A stretch of DNA of 64,000 bases. Source: Floridanema evergladense (GTDB lineage: Bacteria; Cyanobacteriota; Cyanobacteriia; Cyanobacteriales; Aerosakkonemataceae). Shown here piece by piece: positions 25,017 through 32,890 of the stretch. The DNA is taken from NCBI RefSeq assembly GCF_041929205.1, contig NZ_JBHFNT010000048.1; one strand, 5' to 3'. Numbering within the stretch: position 1 is the first letter of the stretch; every line of letters starts with the position of its first letter. The translations under genes and the position numbers were made by a program. Under the pieces are notes generated by a model. It was not told the DNA's origin. It was given only the letters and a program-made list of their open reading frames with translations, and ran no database searches.

Positions 25017-25460
25017 TTAAGATTGAGTTTCTTTTAAAGCTTGCAAATAATCGATCGCTGCTTCCAATTTTGACGAATAACTATAAGCAAATTCTTCAAA
25101 CCAAAGACCTTCAGACGATCGCGGATTCAACTTCTTCAACCAAGCTTCGGCTTCTTTAGTTAAAGCTTGTCTCTCCTGTTGTTTAATTCTTTCTTGTCTA
25201 ATTTTTTCCTCTTTGATTTGTTCTTGCCTTTTTAGTTCTTCTGCTTTATCCTGTTCTGCAAATTCAGCTTGAATTTGTGACAGTAACGCATCTTCAGGAG
25301 AGGAAGGAGAGAAAGATTTTTGTCTTGATGTTGGTGGCGGTGTTTTAGGTGCGATCGCATCCTCTCGTTTCACAGAAGGTTGCTTTTTCTGTTGCCCTGG
25401 ATTATCCTTCTCTTGATACTCAGATTTTAACTGAGCCAATATATCATCTATTGATTCCAT
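25017..25460 (-). CDS. Coiled-coil protein between VWA genes, possibly Slr1339-type salt-stress family
   Basis: 147 residues. It starts MESIDDILAQLKSEYQEK, then has a Pro/Ser/Lys-rich linker, a second similar segment (DALLSQIQAEFAEQDKAEE), a highly charged coiled coil (~85-115, Lys/Glu/Gln/Arg), and a conserved-looking C-terminus (WLKKLNPRSSEGLWFEEFAYSY). The repeated I-x-x-I/L-x-x-E segment may be a short interaction motif. It resembles the proteins annotated as salt-stress protein, Slr1339 family; that label is from memory. Its place among the VWA paralogues suggests it is a partner. Confidence 0.7.
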   Translation of the reverse strand: MESIDDILAQLKSEYQEKDNPGQQKKQPSVKREDAIAPKTPPPTSRQKSFSPSSPEDALLSQIQAEFAEQDKAEELKRQEQIKEEKIRQERIKQQERQALTKEAEAWLKKLNPRSSEGLWFEEFAYSYSSKLEAAIDYLQALKETQS

Positions 25461-25518
25461 AATTATTTAGCCCTCATACTGCTAATCACTAAATTGCAGA
25501 ATCTTCCCAGCAAAACTA

Positions 25519-26124
25519 TTAATCAATAATTGCATTTAACAAAACTTCAGTCAGAGTCATATCTTCCATATCATCAATCGTAACTGTGTCTACAATGTCA
25601 AATTTTGCCCCCGCACCTTGCAACTCATCATCTAAAATTTTTAGGAATTTAGTTGCTTGTTGATCCGTACCAACTTGAATAAAAGTAATTGCTAACTCTT
25701 CATCTTTATCCATCTGGCGGGAAGCATCAATAATTACTCGCATTACCGCTTTGCGATCGTCCGGTTCCCCATCCGTAACTACAACTATTGTTTCCCCATT
25801 AAGTTTAGTTTCTCTAGCAGCTTTCCGGCGAAAATAATTATTAGTTGCATCTAACAAAACACCTGCTAAATCAGTTCGTCCCGAAGGTTCATTTTCCCGG
25901 AAAATATCTTTAACTCTACTAGCAGTAACATTATCGTAACGCTTGAATTTTCCCGAAAATACATAAACCGTCAACCCATCAGGGTCTAATTCTTCACACT
26001 TACTCGCAATAGCTATAGTAGACTCTTCCATCGCCGCCCAGCGACTCTTCCCATCAAGCTGATCTTTTGTCGCCATACTACCGCTTTTGTCAATAATTAA
26101 TGTATAATCTCGATTTTCTAACAT
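25519..26124 (-). CDS. VWA domain protein, paralogue 3
   Basis: 201 residues, the most diverged of the three (MATKDQLDGKSRWAAMEEST; GRTDLAG in place of GTTDLAS). The MIDAS acidic and serine residues are kept, and Thr is still present in the GRTDLAG loop. It is the first gene of the probable four-gene cluster and is separated by only 58 bases from the coiled-coil gene. Upstream lies the ndhN terminator region, so a promoter for the cluster is expected at ~26125-26190. Confidence 0.88.
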   Translation of the reverse strand: MLENRDYTLIIDKSGSMATKDQLDGKSRWAAMEESTIAIASKCEELDPDGLTVYVFSGKFKRYDNVTASRVKDIFRENEPSGRTDLAGVLLDATNNYFRRKAARETKLNGETIVVVTDGEPDDRKAVMRVIIDASRQMDKDEELAITFIQVGTDQQATKFLKILDDELQGAGAKFDIVDTVTIDDMEDMTLTEVLLNAIID

Positions 26125-26194
26125 AAATTCTATCTCCGTTAATTAGTTCTAGTTCCAAGGTATCAAAACCTTACGCTCATCAACATTCACCTAA

Positions 26195-26235
26195 AAGCAA
26201 ACAAGCAGAGGAAAGTTTAACTCTCCCCTGCTTGC
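26195..26235 (-). terminator. Hairpin terminator candidate
   Basis: AAGCAAACAAGCAGAGG pairs imperfectly with CCCCTGCTTGCTT. On the minus strand the stem is followed by a short T-rich end (GCTTTTAGG). It lies downstream of ndhN, beyond a second hairpin. Confidence 0.55.
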
Positions 26236-26239
26236 TTCT

Positions 26240-26282
26240 GGTACGTTGTTGCGCTGTCTTCGCTGAAGCGCAACAACGTACC
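26240..26282 (-). terminator. Perfect 16-bp inverted repeat next to the ndhN stop codon
   Basis: GGTACGTTGTTGCGCT and AGCGCAACAACGTACC pair perfectly around an 11-base loop. The stem begins one base after the ndhN stop codon (TAA at 26284-26286). It has no T run of its own, so it may stabilise the mRNA 3' end or be an interspersed palindrome rather than a true terminator. Confidence 0.6.
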
Positions 26283-26283
26283 T

Positions 26284-26760
26284 TTACGCAGCAGGTAAAG
26301 TATTTGCCAAAGGTTCCCAGCGGAAATAGCGATCGCCACCCATCTCCACAGCTAACTTCACTCGTGGCTCCATCTTTGGTAACATCGTTAAATACTCAAT
26401 CTCTTGACGAGAAAGAATTTGTCCTTCAACGATCCACAGCAATAGTCCCTTAGACTTAGGTGGTAAATGTTCTAATTGAGTACTTAAAATCGGTGGCAAA
26501 TAGTAAACATACCCCACAGCTGCACCACTACCTAAGCTTTTCTTCCCCAAATGTGGCGGACGTACCCCATGCACCCCTGTTAGATACATACTGAGATCGC
26601 CTAAACCTTTAGCAGAAATGTTCAAGCTTGTATAGCCCGCTGCTCTGATCCGCCTTTGGTAACGACCTTCAAAACCCCCTTCTAGTGGCACATAGAGTGC
26701 TAGTGCCCCAGAACTTTCCAAATCTTTAATTAGTTGATTACCAGTTGTAATTAATGCCAT
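26284..26760 (-). CDS. ndhN: NAD(P)H-quinone oxidoreductase subunit N
   Basis: 158 residues beginning MALITTGNQLIKDLESSGAL and containing AAGYTSLNISAKGLGDLSMYLTGVHGVRPPH split by conserved glycines, the typical NdhN sequence. NdhN is a peripheral subunit of the cyanobacterial/chloroplast NDH-1 complex that supports cyclic electron flow and respiration in the thylakoid membrane. It is divergent from the rplC cluster across a 739-base gap. Confidence 0.95.
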   Translation of the reverse strand: MALITTGNQLIKDLESSGALALYVPLEGGFEGRYQRRIRAAGYTSLNISAKGLGDLSMYLTGVHGVRPPHLGKKSLGSGAAVGYVYYLPPILSTQLEHLPPKSKGLLLWIVEGQILSRQEIEYLTMLPKMEPRVKLAVEMGGDRYFRWEPLANTLPAA

Positions 26761-27499
26761 AAATTCGTCTTATCGTCTGTGGCTAACTGCCCGATCGCTT
26801 TATGAAGCTTCAAATATTGTAATCTTAGTCTTTGATCGACCAATCCAGAAATAGAACTTACTTTTCATTCCCATAGCAAAAGCACAATAGGCTACCAATC
26901 CAAACCTTGCTCTCTCTTCCCAGTTCCCAGTCCCCAGTCCCCAGTCCCCCAAAATATCTTTGCCATCAGTAGACAATTCTTAAAATCTAGTTTATAGTAA
27001 GCAATTGTGGCTAAAATTTCAGTAACTTCGCTCTGACTCAAGAGTAGGAAGCAAAGTTGAATGGAGCCAACCGGATAGATGCGATCGGTCAACCTTTGCC
27101 AGTTGTCACACCAACAGCTTGAGCCAAAGGATAACCAAAAGGTGGGCGGTGCTCTCAAGTAAACCAATGAGCCACATTCTATCTGGCCTAAACCAAGGAT
27201 ACTGAGTAGTTCTCTACTTAAGTCCGAGTGCCAGCGAAAAATGACCAGGCGATTGCTTGGCCTACCAAACAGCTTCCAATAGCAAGTTTACGCTGAGATC
27301 GGACTTCCAGAAATTGAGCTTCTGGTAAGTCCAATAATGCTCTGATTGCTATTTAGCTCAGGTTAAACCAGCTAAAAGACCGAACATCTTAAACAGTTCA
27401 AATAAATTCTGCTTAAACCAGAGTTTATTCCGAAAAACGGGTTCTCCAAAAGGGAATCTGGCGAATTGTAGTGCATAAATTAAGGAGAAACCACGTACT
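26761..27499. other. Intergenic region upstream of the ribosomal cluster
   Basis: 739 bases with no supported gene. It holds CCCCAGT heptads at ~26919-26950 and, at 27301-27332, a hairpin in which GGACTTCCAGAA pairs with TTCTGGTAAGTCC (one bulge). The latter lies in the presumed leader of the rplC operon. A TTAAGGAGAAACC ribosome binding site ends the region. Any ribosomal-protein autoregulatory structure would be here, but I cannot assign one. Confidence 0.5.
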
Positions 27500-28135
27500 G
27501 TGGCGATCGGAATCCTCGGCACCAAATTAGGCATGACCCAAATCTTTGACTCAACAGGAAAAGCGATTCCTGTCACCGTAGTTCAAGCAGGCCCATGCCC
27601 GGTAACGCAGATTAAAACCAAAGAAACAGACGGTTATACTGCCATCCAACTCGGATTCGGCGAAGCCAGTCCCAAGGCAATCAACAAGCCAGAAAAAGGA
27701 CACCTAGCTAAGTCTAACAGTGTACCTCTGCGTCATTTGCGCGAATATCGTTTAGAAAATCCCAGTGAATATCAACTGGGTCAAGAAATTAAAGTAGATA
27801 TATTTGCCCCAGACCAAATCGTGGATGTTGTAGGTACAAGTATTGGTAAAGGCTTTGCCGGATATCAAAAACGCCACAACTTTAAACGGGGGCCAATGGC
27901 TCACGGTTCTAAAAACCATAGATTGCCCGGTTCTACGGGTGCTGGTACGACACCAGGAAGAGTCTATCCCGGTAAGCGGATGGCAGGACGTTTAGGCGGA
28001 GAGCGAGTCACCATTCGCAAACTAACAGTAGTTAGCATCGATGCCGAACGTAACTTGATTTTAATCAAGGGAGCAGTGCCAGGTAAGCCAGGTGCTTTGC
28101 TCAGTATTACACCAGAGAAAAAGGTCGGCAAATAA
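27500..28135 (+). CDS. rplC: Ribosomal protein L3
   Basis: 211 residues from a GTG start with a strong AAGGAG site. It starts MAIGILGTKLGMTQIFD and carries the extended loop GFAGYQKRHNFKRGPMAHGS, which reaches toward the peptidyl transferase centre. First gene of the cluster: cyanobacteria keep rpsJ elsewhere, with the str operon, so L3 in first place is normal. Confidence 0.98.
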   Translation: MAIGILGTKLGMTQIFDSTGKAIPVTVVQAGPCPVTQIKTKETDGYTAIQLGFGEASPKAINKPEKGHLAKSNSVPLRHLREYRLENPSEYQLGQEIKVDIFAPDQIVDVVGTSIGKGFAGYQKRHNFKRGPMAHGSKNHRLPGSTGAGTTPGRVYPGKRMAGRLGGERVTIRKLTVVSIDAERNLILIKGAVPGKPGALLSITPEKKVGK

Positions 28136-28140
28136 TAGTC

Positions 28141-28208
28141 GTAGGGGCGGGTTTTGCCCAGAGATTGTCTGTGGGTTACGCAAAATTGTCTGCTAAACCC
28201 GCCCGTAC
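28141..28208 (+). repeat. 67-bp inverted-repeat element, copy A
   Basis: Ends GTAGGGGCGGGTTT and AAACCCGCCCGTAC are reverse complements apart from one base. It lies six bases after the rplC stop. The first 30 or so bases match copies B and C closely. Confidence 0.85.
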
Positions 28209-28259
28209 AGTTGTCATCAGTCATTAATAACCAATGACAAATGACGAATAACAGAGGAC
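28209..28259 (+). repeat. GTCAT/ATGAC heptad fold-back repeat
   Basis: TTGTCATCAGTCATTA on the left and CAATGACAAATGACGAAT on the right can fold back. It follows copy A of the 67-bp element and ends just before the rplD ribosome binding region. Confidence 0.7.
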
Positions 28260-28266
28260 AAAGAAT

Positions 28267-28899
28267 ATGGTTAACTGTGTAGTAAAAAACTGGGAAGGGC
28301 AAGAAGTTGGGCAAGCAACTTTAGAGTTGAAAGTTGCTAAAGAAGAGAATGCCTCTCACATTGTCCACCGCGCATTGGTACGGCAAATGACCAATGCAAG
28401 GCAAGGAACAGTCAGCACCAAAACTCGATCGGAAGTTAGAGGCGGCGGTCGCAAACCTTGGCGACAAAAAGGCACCGGACGCGCTAGAGCAGGTTCGATT
28501 CGTTCTCCATTGTGGCGTGGTGGTGGTGTAATCTTCGGGCCAAAACCCAGAGAATTTAACATCAACATGAACCGCAAAGAACGACGGTTAGCTCTGAGAA
28601 CAGCGTTAATGAGCCGGGATGCGGATTTAATAGTAATTGACAGTTTTGCCGAAAAATTTCCTCGACCCAAAACCAAAGAGTTAGTAACGGCACTTACTCG
28701 TTGGGGTGTAGAACCAGAAGCAAAAGTTTTGTTGATTGTTTCCGAAAAAGACGAAAATCTTTACTTGTCAGCCCGGAATATTGCCAAGTTGAAATTAATT
28801 TCAGCTGATTGCTTGAATGTCTACGATTTACTTTGGGCCGATAAGTTGGTGACGACATCCGACGCTTTGGCAAAAATACAGGAGGTCTACAGTGAGTGA
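28267..28899 (+). CDS. rplD: Ribosomal protein L4
   Basis: 210 residues. The long basic loop (TKTRSEVRGGGRKPWRQKGT, then GRARAGSIRSPLWRGGG) is the extension that lines the polypeptide exit tunnel. The last eight bases overlap the GTG start of rplW, so translation is probably coupled. It is separated from rplC by repeat DNA. Confidence 0.98.
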   Translation: MVNCVVKNWEGQEVGQATLELKVAKEENASHIVHRALVRQMTNARQGTVSTKTRSEVRGGGRKPWRQKGTGRARAGSIRSPLWRGGGVIFGPKPREFNINMNRKERRLALRTALMSRDADLIVIDSFAEKFPRPKTKELVTALTRWGVEPEAKVLLIVSEKDENLYLSARNIAKLKLISADCLNVYDLLWADKLVTTSDALAKIQEVYSE

Positions 28900-29206
28900 G
28901 TTTGATCCTCGCTATCTTGCCGATATTGTTTATCGCCCGATCGTAACTGAAAGAGCAACTATTCTCATGGAGCAGAATAAGTACACTTTTGAAGTTGTTC
29001 CCAAAGCGACTAAACCGGAAATTAAGGCAGCGATCGAAAATTTGTTTGATGTCAAAGTGACGAGTGTAAACACCATTTTGCCACCGAGAAAACAACGTCG
29101 AGTTGGCAAATTTACTGGGTTTAAAGCTCGATATAAAAAAGCGATCGTCACCATAGCACCCGACGACGTAGAAAAAGTTAGACAAACCCTGTTCCCAGAA
29201 GTTTAA
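28892..29206 (+). CDS. rplW: Ribosomal protein L23
   Basis: 104 residues from a GTG inside the rplD 3' end, preceded by an AGGAGG site within rplD. The core IVTERATILMEQNKYTFEV and the KKAIVTIAP end fit bacterial L23, which sits at the tunnel exit and docks trigger factor and SRP. Normal length. Confidence 0.97.
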   Translation: MSEFDPRYLADIVYRPIVTERATILMEQNKYTFEVVPKATKPEIKAAIENLFDVKVTSVNTILPPRKQRRVGKFTGFKARYKKAIVTIAPDDVEKVRQTLFPEV

Positions 29207-29220
29207 TCCCCCAATTAAAT

Positions 29221-29293
29221 AGTTTTGAATTTTGAGTTCTAAGTTTTGAGTTGAATTTAAAACTTAAAACTCATAACTCATAACTCATAACTA
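29221..29293 (+). repeat. TTGAGTT/AACTCAA heptad fold-back repeat
   Basis: Left-arm heptads such as TTTTGAGTTCTAAGTTTTGAG are followed by right-arm AACTTAAAACTCATAACTCAT units that can pair with them. It fills most of the rplW-rplB gap. Confidence 0.8.
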
Positions 29294-29319
29294 TTCTTAG
29301 AACTGAGGACGCAAAAAAA

Positions 29320-30183
29320 ATGGGCACCCGTTCCTTTAGGCCATACACACCCGGTACTCGACAATGTACCATCTCTGATTTCTCCGAAATCACCAAAAGC
29401 GAACCAGAGAAATCCTTAACAGTATCAAATCATCGCAAAAAAGGCCGCAACAATCGCGGCGTAATCACCAGTCGTCGTCGTGGTGGCGGACACAAACGCC
29501 TCTACCGCATCGTTGACTTTCGTCGCGACAAACACAACATCCCCGCCAAAGTAGCAGCAATAGAATACGACCCCAACCGTAACGCCAGGTTAGCTTTACT
29601 GTTCTACAGAGACGGCGAAAAGCGTTACATCCTTCATCCCAACGGTTTAGCTGTGGGAACCGAAGTAATCTCAGGGCCAGATTCACCCTTTGAAATTGGT
29701 AACGCATTGCCCTTGGGTAATATCCCCTTGGGTACCAACGTTCACAACGTCGAACTAGTAGCAGGTAAAGGCGCTCAAATCGTTCGTGCTGCTGGCGCTA
29801 CCGCCCAAGTCGTAGCTAAAGAAGGGGACTACGTTACCCTGAAATTACCATCAGGCGAAGTTCGCATGATTCGCCGGGAATGCTACGCAACTATTGGTCA
29901 AGTAGGCAACCTCGACGCGAGAAACCTCAGCACCGGAAAAGCAGGTCGGAACCGTTGGAAAGGTCGCCGTCCCAAGGTTAGAGGTAGCGTGATGAACCCC
30001 GTAGACCACCCACACGGAGGTGGTGAGGGTAGAGCACCGATCGGTAGAAGTGGGCCAGTCACACCTTGGGGTAAACCAACCTTGGGTGCCAAAACTCGCA
30101 AACCGAAAAAACCCAGCAGCAAATTAATCGTGCGTCGTCGCCGCAAATCGTCTAAACGCGGCCGGGGCGGTCGGAATGCTTAA
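29320..30183 (+). CDS. rplB: Ribosomal protein L2
   Basis: 287 residues. The VMNPVDHPHGGGEGRAPIGR segment near residue 225 contains the conserved His needed for peptidyl-transferase-centre function, and the GVITSRRRGGGHKRLYR segment is rRNA-binding. GAGGACGC upstream is the ribosome binding site. Typical length for the family. Confidence 0.98.
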   Translation: MGTRSFRPYTPGTRQCTISDFSEITKSEPEKSLTVSNHRKKGRNNRGVITSRRRGGGHKRLYRIVDFRRDKHNIPAKVAAIEYDPNRNARLALLFYRDGEKRYILHPNGLAVGTEVISGPDSPFEIGNALPLGNIPLGTNVHNVELVAGKGAQIVRAAGATAQVVAKEGDYVTLKLPSGEVRMIRRECYATIGQVGNLDARNLSTGKAGRNRWKGRRPKVRGSVMNPVDHPHGGGEGRAPIGRSGPVTPWGKPTLGAKTRKPKKPSSKLIVRRRRKSSKRGRGGRNA

Positions 30184-30185
30184 GA

Positions 30186-30363
30186 AAGTTAAGAGTTATG
30201 AGTTAAGAGTTATGAGTTATCAAATGAACTTAAAACTCTGGATGGGCGGATTTAGTAAACAACCTTTGTCACTCACAGACAATCTCTGGGCAAAACCCGT
30301 CCCTACAAACTCAAAACTTAAAACTTAAAACTAACTTAAAACTCGAAACTTAAAACTCAAAAA
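30186..30363. repeat. Heptad fold-back repeat interrupted by a 67-bp element
   Basis: Left-arm AGAGTTATGAGTTA heptads at 30190-30220 and right-arm AACTTAAAACTCAA heptads at 30307-30363 flank copy B of the 67-bp element. The right arm runs to within two bases of the rpsS ATG, leaving no Shine-Dalgarno sequence. Confidence 0.75.
30240..30306 (-). repeat. 67-bp inverted-repeat element, copy B (inverted)
   Basis: Reads as the reverse complement of copies A and C. By hand alignment it matches copy C at 59 of 67 positions. It is nested inside a heptad fold-back repeat, as copy C is. Confidence 0.85.
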
Positions 30364-30365
30364 CT

Positions 30366-30644
30366 ATGAGTCGATCGCTAAAAAAAGGCCTTTTCGTAGC
30401 CGATCATTTGATGAGTAAAATCGAAGCCTTAAACGAAAAAAAAGAAAAACAAGTAATCAAAACTTGGTCTAGGGCTTCCACAATCCTGCCACAAATGGTA
30501 GGTCATACCATCGCCGTACACAACGGTCGTCAGCACGTACCAGTTTACATTTCTGACCAGATGGTAGGACATAAATTAGGCGAATTTGCCCCAACTCGCA
30601 CCTTTAAAGGGCATTCCAAAAAAGATGTAAAAGGTCGTCGATAA
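30366..30644 (+). CDS. rpsS: Ribosomal protein S19
   Basis: 92 residues, MSRSLKKGLFVADHLM start and a basic C-terminus (TRTFKGHSKKDVKGRR). Binds 16S rRNA in the 30S head with S13. No Shine-Dalgarno site: the upstream bases are AACTCAAAAACT repeat. Confidence 0.98.
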   Translation: MSRSLKKGLFVADHLMSKIEALNEKKEKQVIKTWSRASTILPQMVGHTIAVHNGRQHVPVYISDQMVGHKLGEFAPTRTFKGHSKKDVKGRR

Positions 30645-30652
30645 TTTTTATT

Positions 30653-30727
30653 TTGTCATTGCTCATTGGTCATAGGTCAAGAGATTAACAAATGACAAAT
30701 GACAAATAACAAATGACAAAAGACAAA
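30653..30727 (+). repeat. GTCAT/ATGAC heptad fold-back repeat
   Basis: TTGTCATTGCTCATTGGTCAT pairs with right-arm ACAAATGACAAATGACAAAT heptads. It fills the rpsS-rplV gap and supplies an in-frame spurious ATG at 30713. Confidence 0.8.
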
Positions 30728-30739
30728 GTGGAGAAAAAA

Positions 30740-31090
30740 ATGATTTACGATACTGAAATCAAAGCGACCGCACGTTACATACGAATGTCACCGTATAAAG
30801 TACGTCGCGTTCTCGATCAAATTCGTGGGCGCTCCTACCGGGATGCTTTAATCATTCTGGAGTTCATGCCCTACAAAGCTTGCGAACCAGTCCTCAAAGT
30901 ATTGCGTTCCGCCGTTGCCAATGCCGAGCATAACGCAGGCTTAGACCCCACAAAACTAATCGTTAGCACAGCCTTTGCTGATGGTGGCCCGACGCTAAAA
31001 CGGTTTCGCCCTAGAGCGCAAGGACGGGCATACCAAATTCGCAAGCCAACTTGTCACATCACAGTTGCCGTTGCTGAAGAAGAAGAATAA
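30740..31090 (+). CDS. rplV: Ribosomal protein L22
   Basis: 116 residues from the ATG at 30740, which has GGAG seven bases upstream. The frame also contains an ATG at 30713, but that codon and the ones after it lie in repeat DNA. The start MIYDTEIKATARYIRMSPYK and the hairpin loop FRPRAQGRAYQI, which lines the exit tunnel, are typical. Confidence 0.97.
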   Translation: MIYDTEIKATARYIRMSPYKVRRVLDQIRGRSYRDALIILEFMPYKACEPVLKVLRSAVANAEHNAGLDPTKLIVSTAFADGGPTLKRFRPRAQGRAYQIRKPTCHITVAVAEEEE

Positions 31091-31103
31091 CTAGTGCAGC
31101 CTT

Positions 31104-31171
31104 GTTAGTTATGAGTTACGAATTCTAAGTTTTAAGTTATAAATTCAACTCAAAACTCAAAACTCAAAACT
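31104..31171 (+). repeat. Heptad fold-back repeat upstream of rpsC
   Basis: Left arm GTTAGTTATGAGTTACGAA and TCTAAGTTTTAAGTT, right arm AACTCAAAACTCAAAACTCA. It lies between rplV and rpsC. Confidence 0.8.
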
Positions 31172-31209
31172 ATCCAACCTTCTGCCTTAATCACATTGAG
31201 GACGTATCA

Positions 31210-31956
31210 GTGGGACAAAAAATTCATCCAGTTGGTTTTCGTTTAGGCATTACCCAAGAGCATCGCTCTCGGTGGTTTGCTAACCCATCTCGATACCCGG
31301 AGATCTTAGAAGAAGATCATAAAATCCGTCAGTATGTCGAGAGAGAACTCAATCAAAAGCAAAAAGCTGGCATTTCCGATGTCAAAATTGAACGGAAGGC
31401 CGATCAAATCGATTTAGAAATTCGTACTTCTAGACCGGGCGTAGTAGTAGGAAGAGGCGGTACAGGAATTGAAACCCTGCGATTAGGGCTACAACAAGCC
31501 CTTGGCGGTAATCGTCAGATTCGCGTTAACGTTGTGGAAGTCACAAAAGTTGATGCTGACGCTAACTTAATCGCAGAATACATCGCCCAACAATTAGAAA
31601 AACGGGTTTCCTTCCGTAGAGTAGTTCGCCAAGCGATTCAACGGGCTCAAAGAGCCGGAATCGAAGGCATTAAAGTCCAAGTTAGCGGTCGTTTAAATGG
31701 CGCAGAAATTGCTCGGACTGAATGGACTAGAGAGGGTCGCGTACCTTTGCATACCTTACGGGCAGATATCGATTTTGCATATCAGACCGCTAAAACCATT
31801 TATGGCATTTTGGGCGTAAAAGTCTGGGTTTTTAAAGGTGAAATTATTCCTGGACAAGAACGAGTAGAAGCTGCTCCCGCTCCCGGAGGAAATAATCGCC
31901 GTCGCCAGCCAAACAAACGCCGTCAGCAGTTTGAAGACCGTTCTAATGAGGGATAA
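31210..31956 (+). CDS. rpsC: Ribosomal protein S3
   Basis: 248 residues from a GTG start with GAGGACG upstream. The KH domain has VVVGRGGTGIETLR with its GXXG-like loop, and the C-terminal domain runs to a basic, Gln/Arg-rich tail (NNRRRQPNKRRQQFED). S3 lies at the mRNA entry channel of the 30S subunit. It ends five bases before rplP. Confidence 0.98.
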   Translation: MGQKIHPVGFRLGITQEHRSRWFANPSRYPEILEEDHKIRQYVERELNQKQKAGISDVKIERKADQIDLEIRTSRPGVVVGRGGTGIETLRLGLQQALGGNRQIRVNVVEVTKVDADANLIAEYIAQQLEKRVSFRRVVRQAIQRAQRAGIEGIKVQVSGRLNGAEIARTEWTREGRVPLHTLRADIDFAYQTAKTIYGILGVKVWVFKGEIIPGQERVEAAPAPGGNNRRRQPNKRRQQFEDRSNEG

Positions 31957-31961
31957 AGAGT

Positions 31962-32381
31962 ATGTTAAGTCCTAAGAGAACAAAATTCCGTAAACAACAA
32001 CGCGGGCGGATGACAGGTTTGGCTTATCGGGGTAGTGACCTTAATTTTGGTGATTTTGGTCTGCAAGCTCTAGAACCTGCTTGGATCACTTCTCGGCAAA
32101 TTGAGGCTAGTCGTCGGGCGATGACTCGCTACATTCGTCGGGGTGGCAAAATCTGGATTCGGATTTTTCCTGACAAACCTGTAACGATGCGCCCCGCAGA
32201 AACTCGGATGGGTTCTGGTAAAGGTGCGCCTGAGTTTTGGGTGGCGGTGGTGAAGCCGGGAAGAATTATGTTTGAAATCACTGGTGTACCTGAAGAAACC
32301 GCTCGTGAAGCTATGCGTTTGGCGGCTAATAAGTTGCCAATTAAAACTAAATTTGTTGTGCGTTCTGAGGAGCAGGTGTAA
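31962..32381 (+). CDS. rplP: Ribosomal protein L16
   Basis: 139 residues, starting MLSPKRTKFRKQQRGRMTGL, with RMGSGKGAPEFWVAVV in the middle. It contacts the A-site tRNA region of the 50S subunit. AAAGAG precedes the ATG. Directly followed (two bases) by rpmC. Confidence 0.98.
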   Translation: MLSPKRTKFRKQQRGRMTGLAYRGSDLNFGDFGLQALEPAWITSRQIEASRRAMTRYIRRGGKIWIRIFPDKPVTMRPAETRMGSGKGAPEFWVAVVKPGRIMFEITGVPEETAREAMRLAANKLPIKTKFVVRSEEQV

Positions 32382-32383
32382 AG

Positions 32384-32617
32384 ATGCCTTTATCAAAGAT
32401 TTCTGAAGCCAGAGACTTGTCTGACGCAGAACTAGCCAAGGAAATACTCGAAGTTAAACAACAATTGTTTAAGTTGCGTTTACAAAAAGCAACTCGCCAG
32501 TTGGAAAAGCCACACCAGTTTAGACACGCTAAACATCGTTTAGCTCAATTGTTGATGGTGGAAGGCGAACGTCAAAAAGCAGCTGCTCAAGGGAAACCAG
32601 AAGCAGAACAGGAGTAG
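32384..32617 (+). CDS. rpmC: Ribosomal protein L29
   Basis: 77 residues, a two-helix protein: LSDAELAKEILEVKQQLFKL and HRLAQLLMVEGERQ. A short Ala/Glu/Gln-rich tail lengthens it slightly compared with the usual 60-70 residues, as is common in cyanobacteria. It lies at the tunnel exit beside L23. Confidence 0.96.
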   Translation: MPLSKISEARDLSDAELAKEILEVKQQLFKLRLQKATRQLEKPHQFRHAKHRLAQLLMVEGERQKAAAQGKPEAEQE

Positions 32618-32623
32618 AGAGTA

Positions 32624-32860
32624 ATGGCTGTTAAAGAAAGAGTCGGATTAGTTGTTAGTAACAAGATGGATAAAACGGTGGTGGTGGCGATCGAAAACCG
32701 TTCCCCTCACCCCAAATACGGCAAAATCGTGGTGCGAACCAAAAAGTATAAAGCCCATGATGAGGAAAATAAGTGTAACGAAGGCGATCGCGTTCGTATC
32801 AGAGAAACTCGTCCTTTAAGCCGTACCAAACGCTGGGAAGTTGCCGAAATTCTCAAGTAG
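32624..32860 (+). CDS. rpsQ: Ribosomal protein S17
   Basis: 78 residues. OB-fold protein with VVSNKMDKTVVVAIE and HPKYGKIVVRTKKYKAHDE, which bind helix 11 and neighbouring parts of 16S rRNA. Starts six bases after the rpmC stop with GTAGAGAG upstream. Confidence 0.97.
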   Translation: MAVKERVGLVVSNKMDKTVVVAIENRSPHPKYGKIVVRTKKYKAHDEENKCNEGDRVRIRETRPLSRTKRWEVAEILK

Positions 32861-32890
32861 TCAGGCGGTAATCGGTAATCGGTAAATAGT

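Noticed and set aside
26892..27167. 91-residue minus-strand ORF in the rplC upstream gap
   Set aside because: Its end is made of CCCCAGT heptads and it has no motif; considered chance.
30713..30739. Longer N-terminus for L22
   Set aside because: The extra nine codons follow an ATG within heptad repeat DNA; the ATG at 30740 has a proper ribosome binding site and matches the family start.
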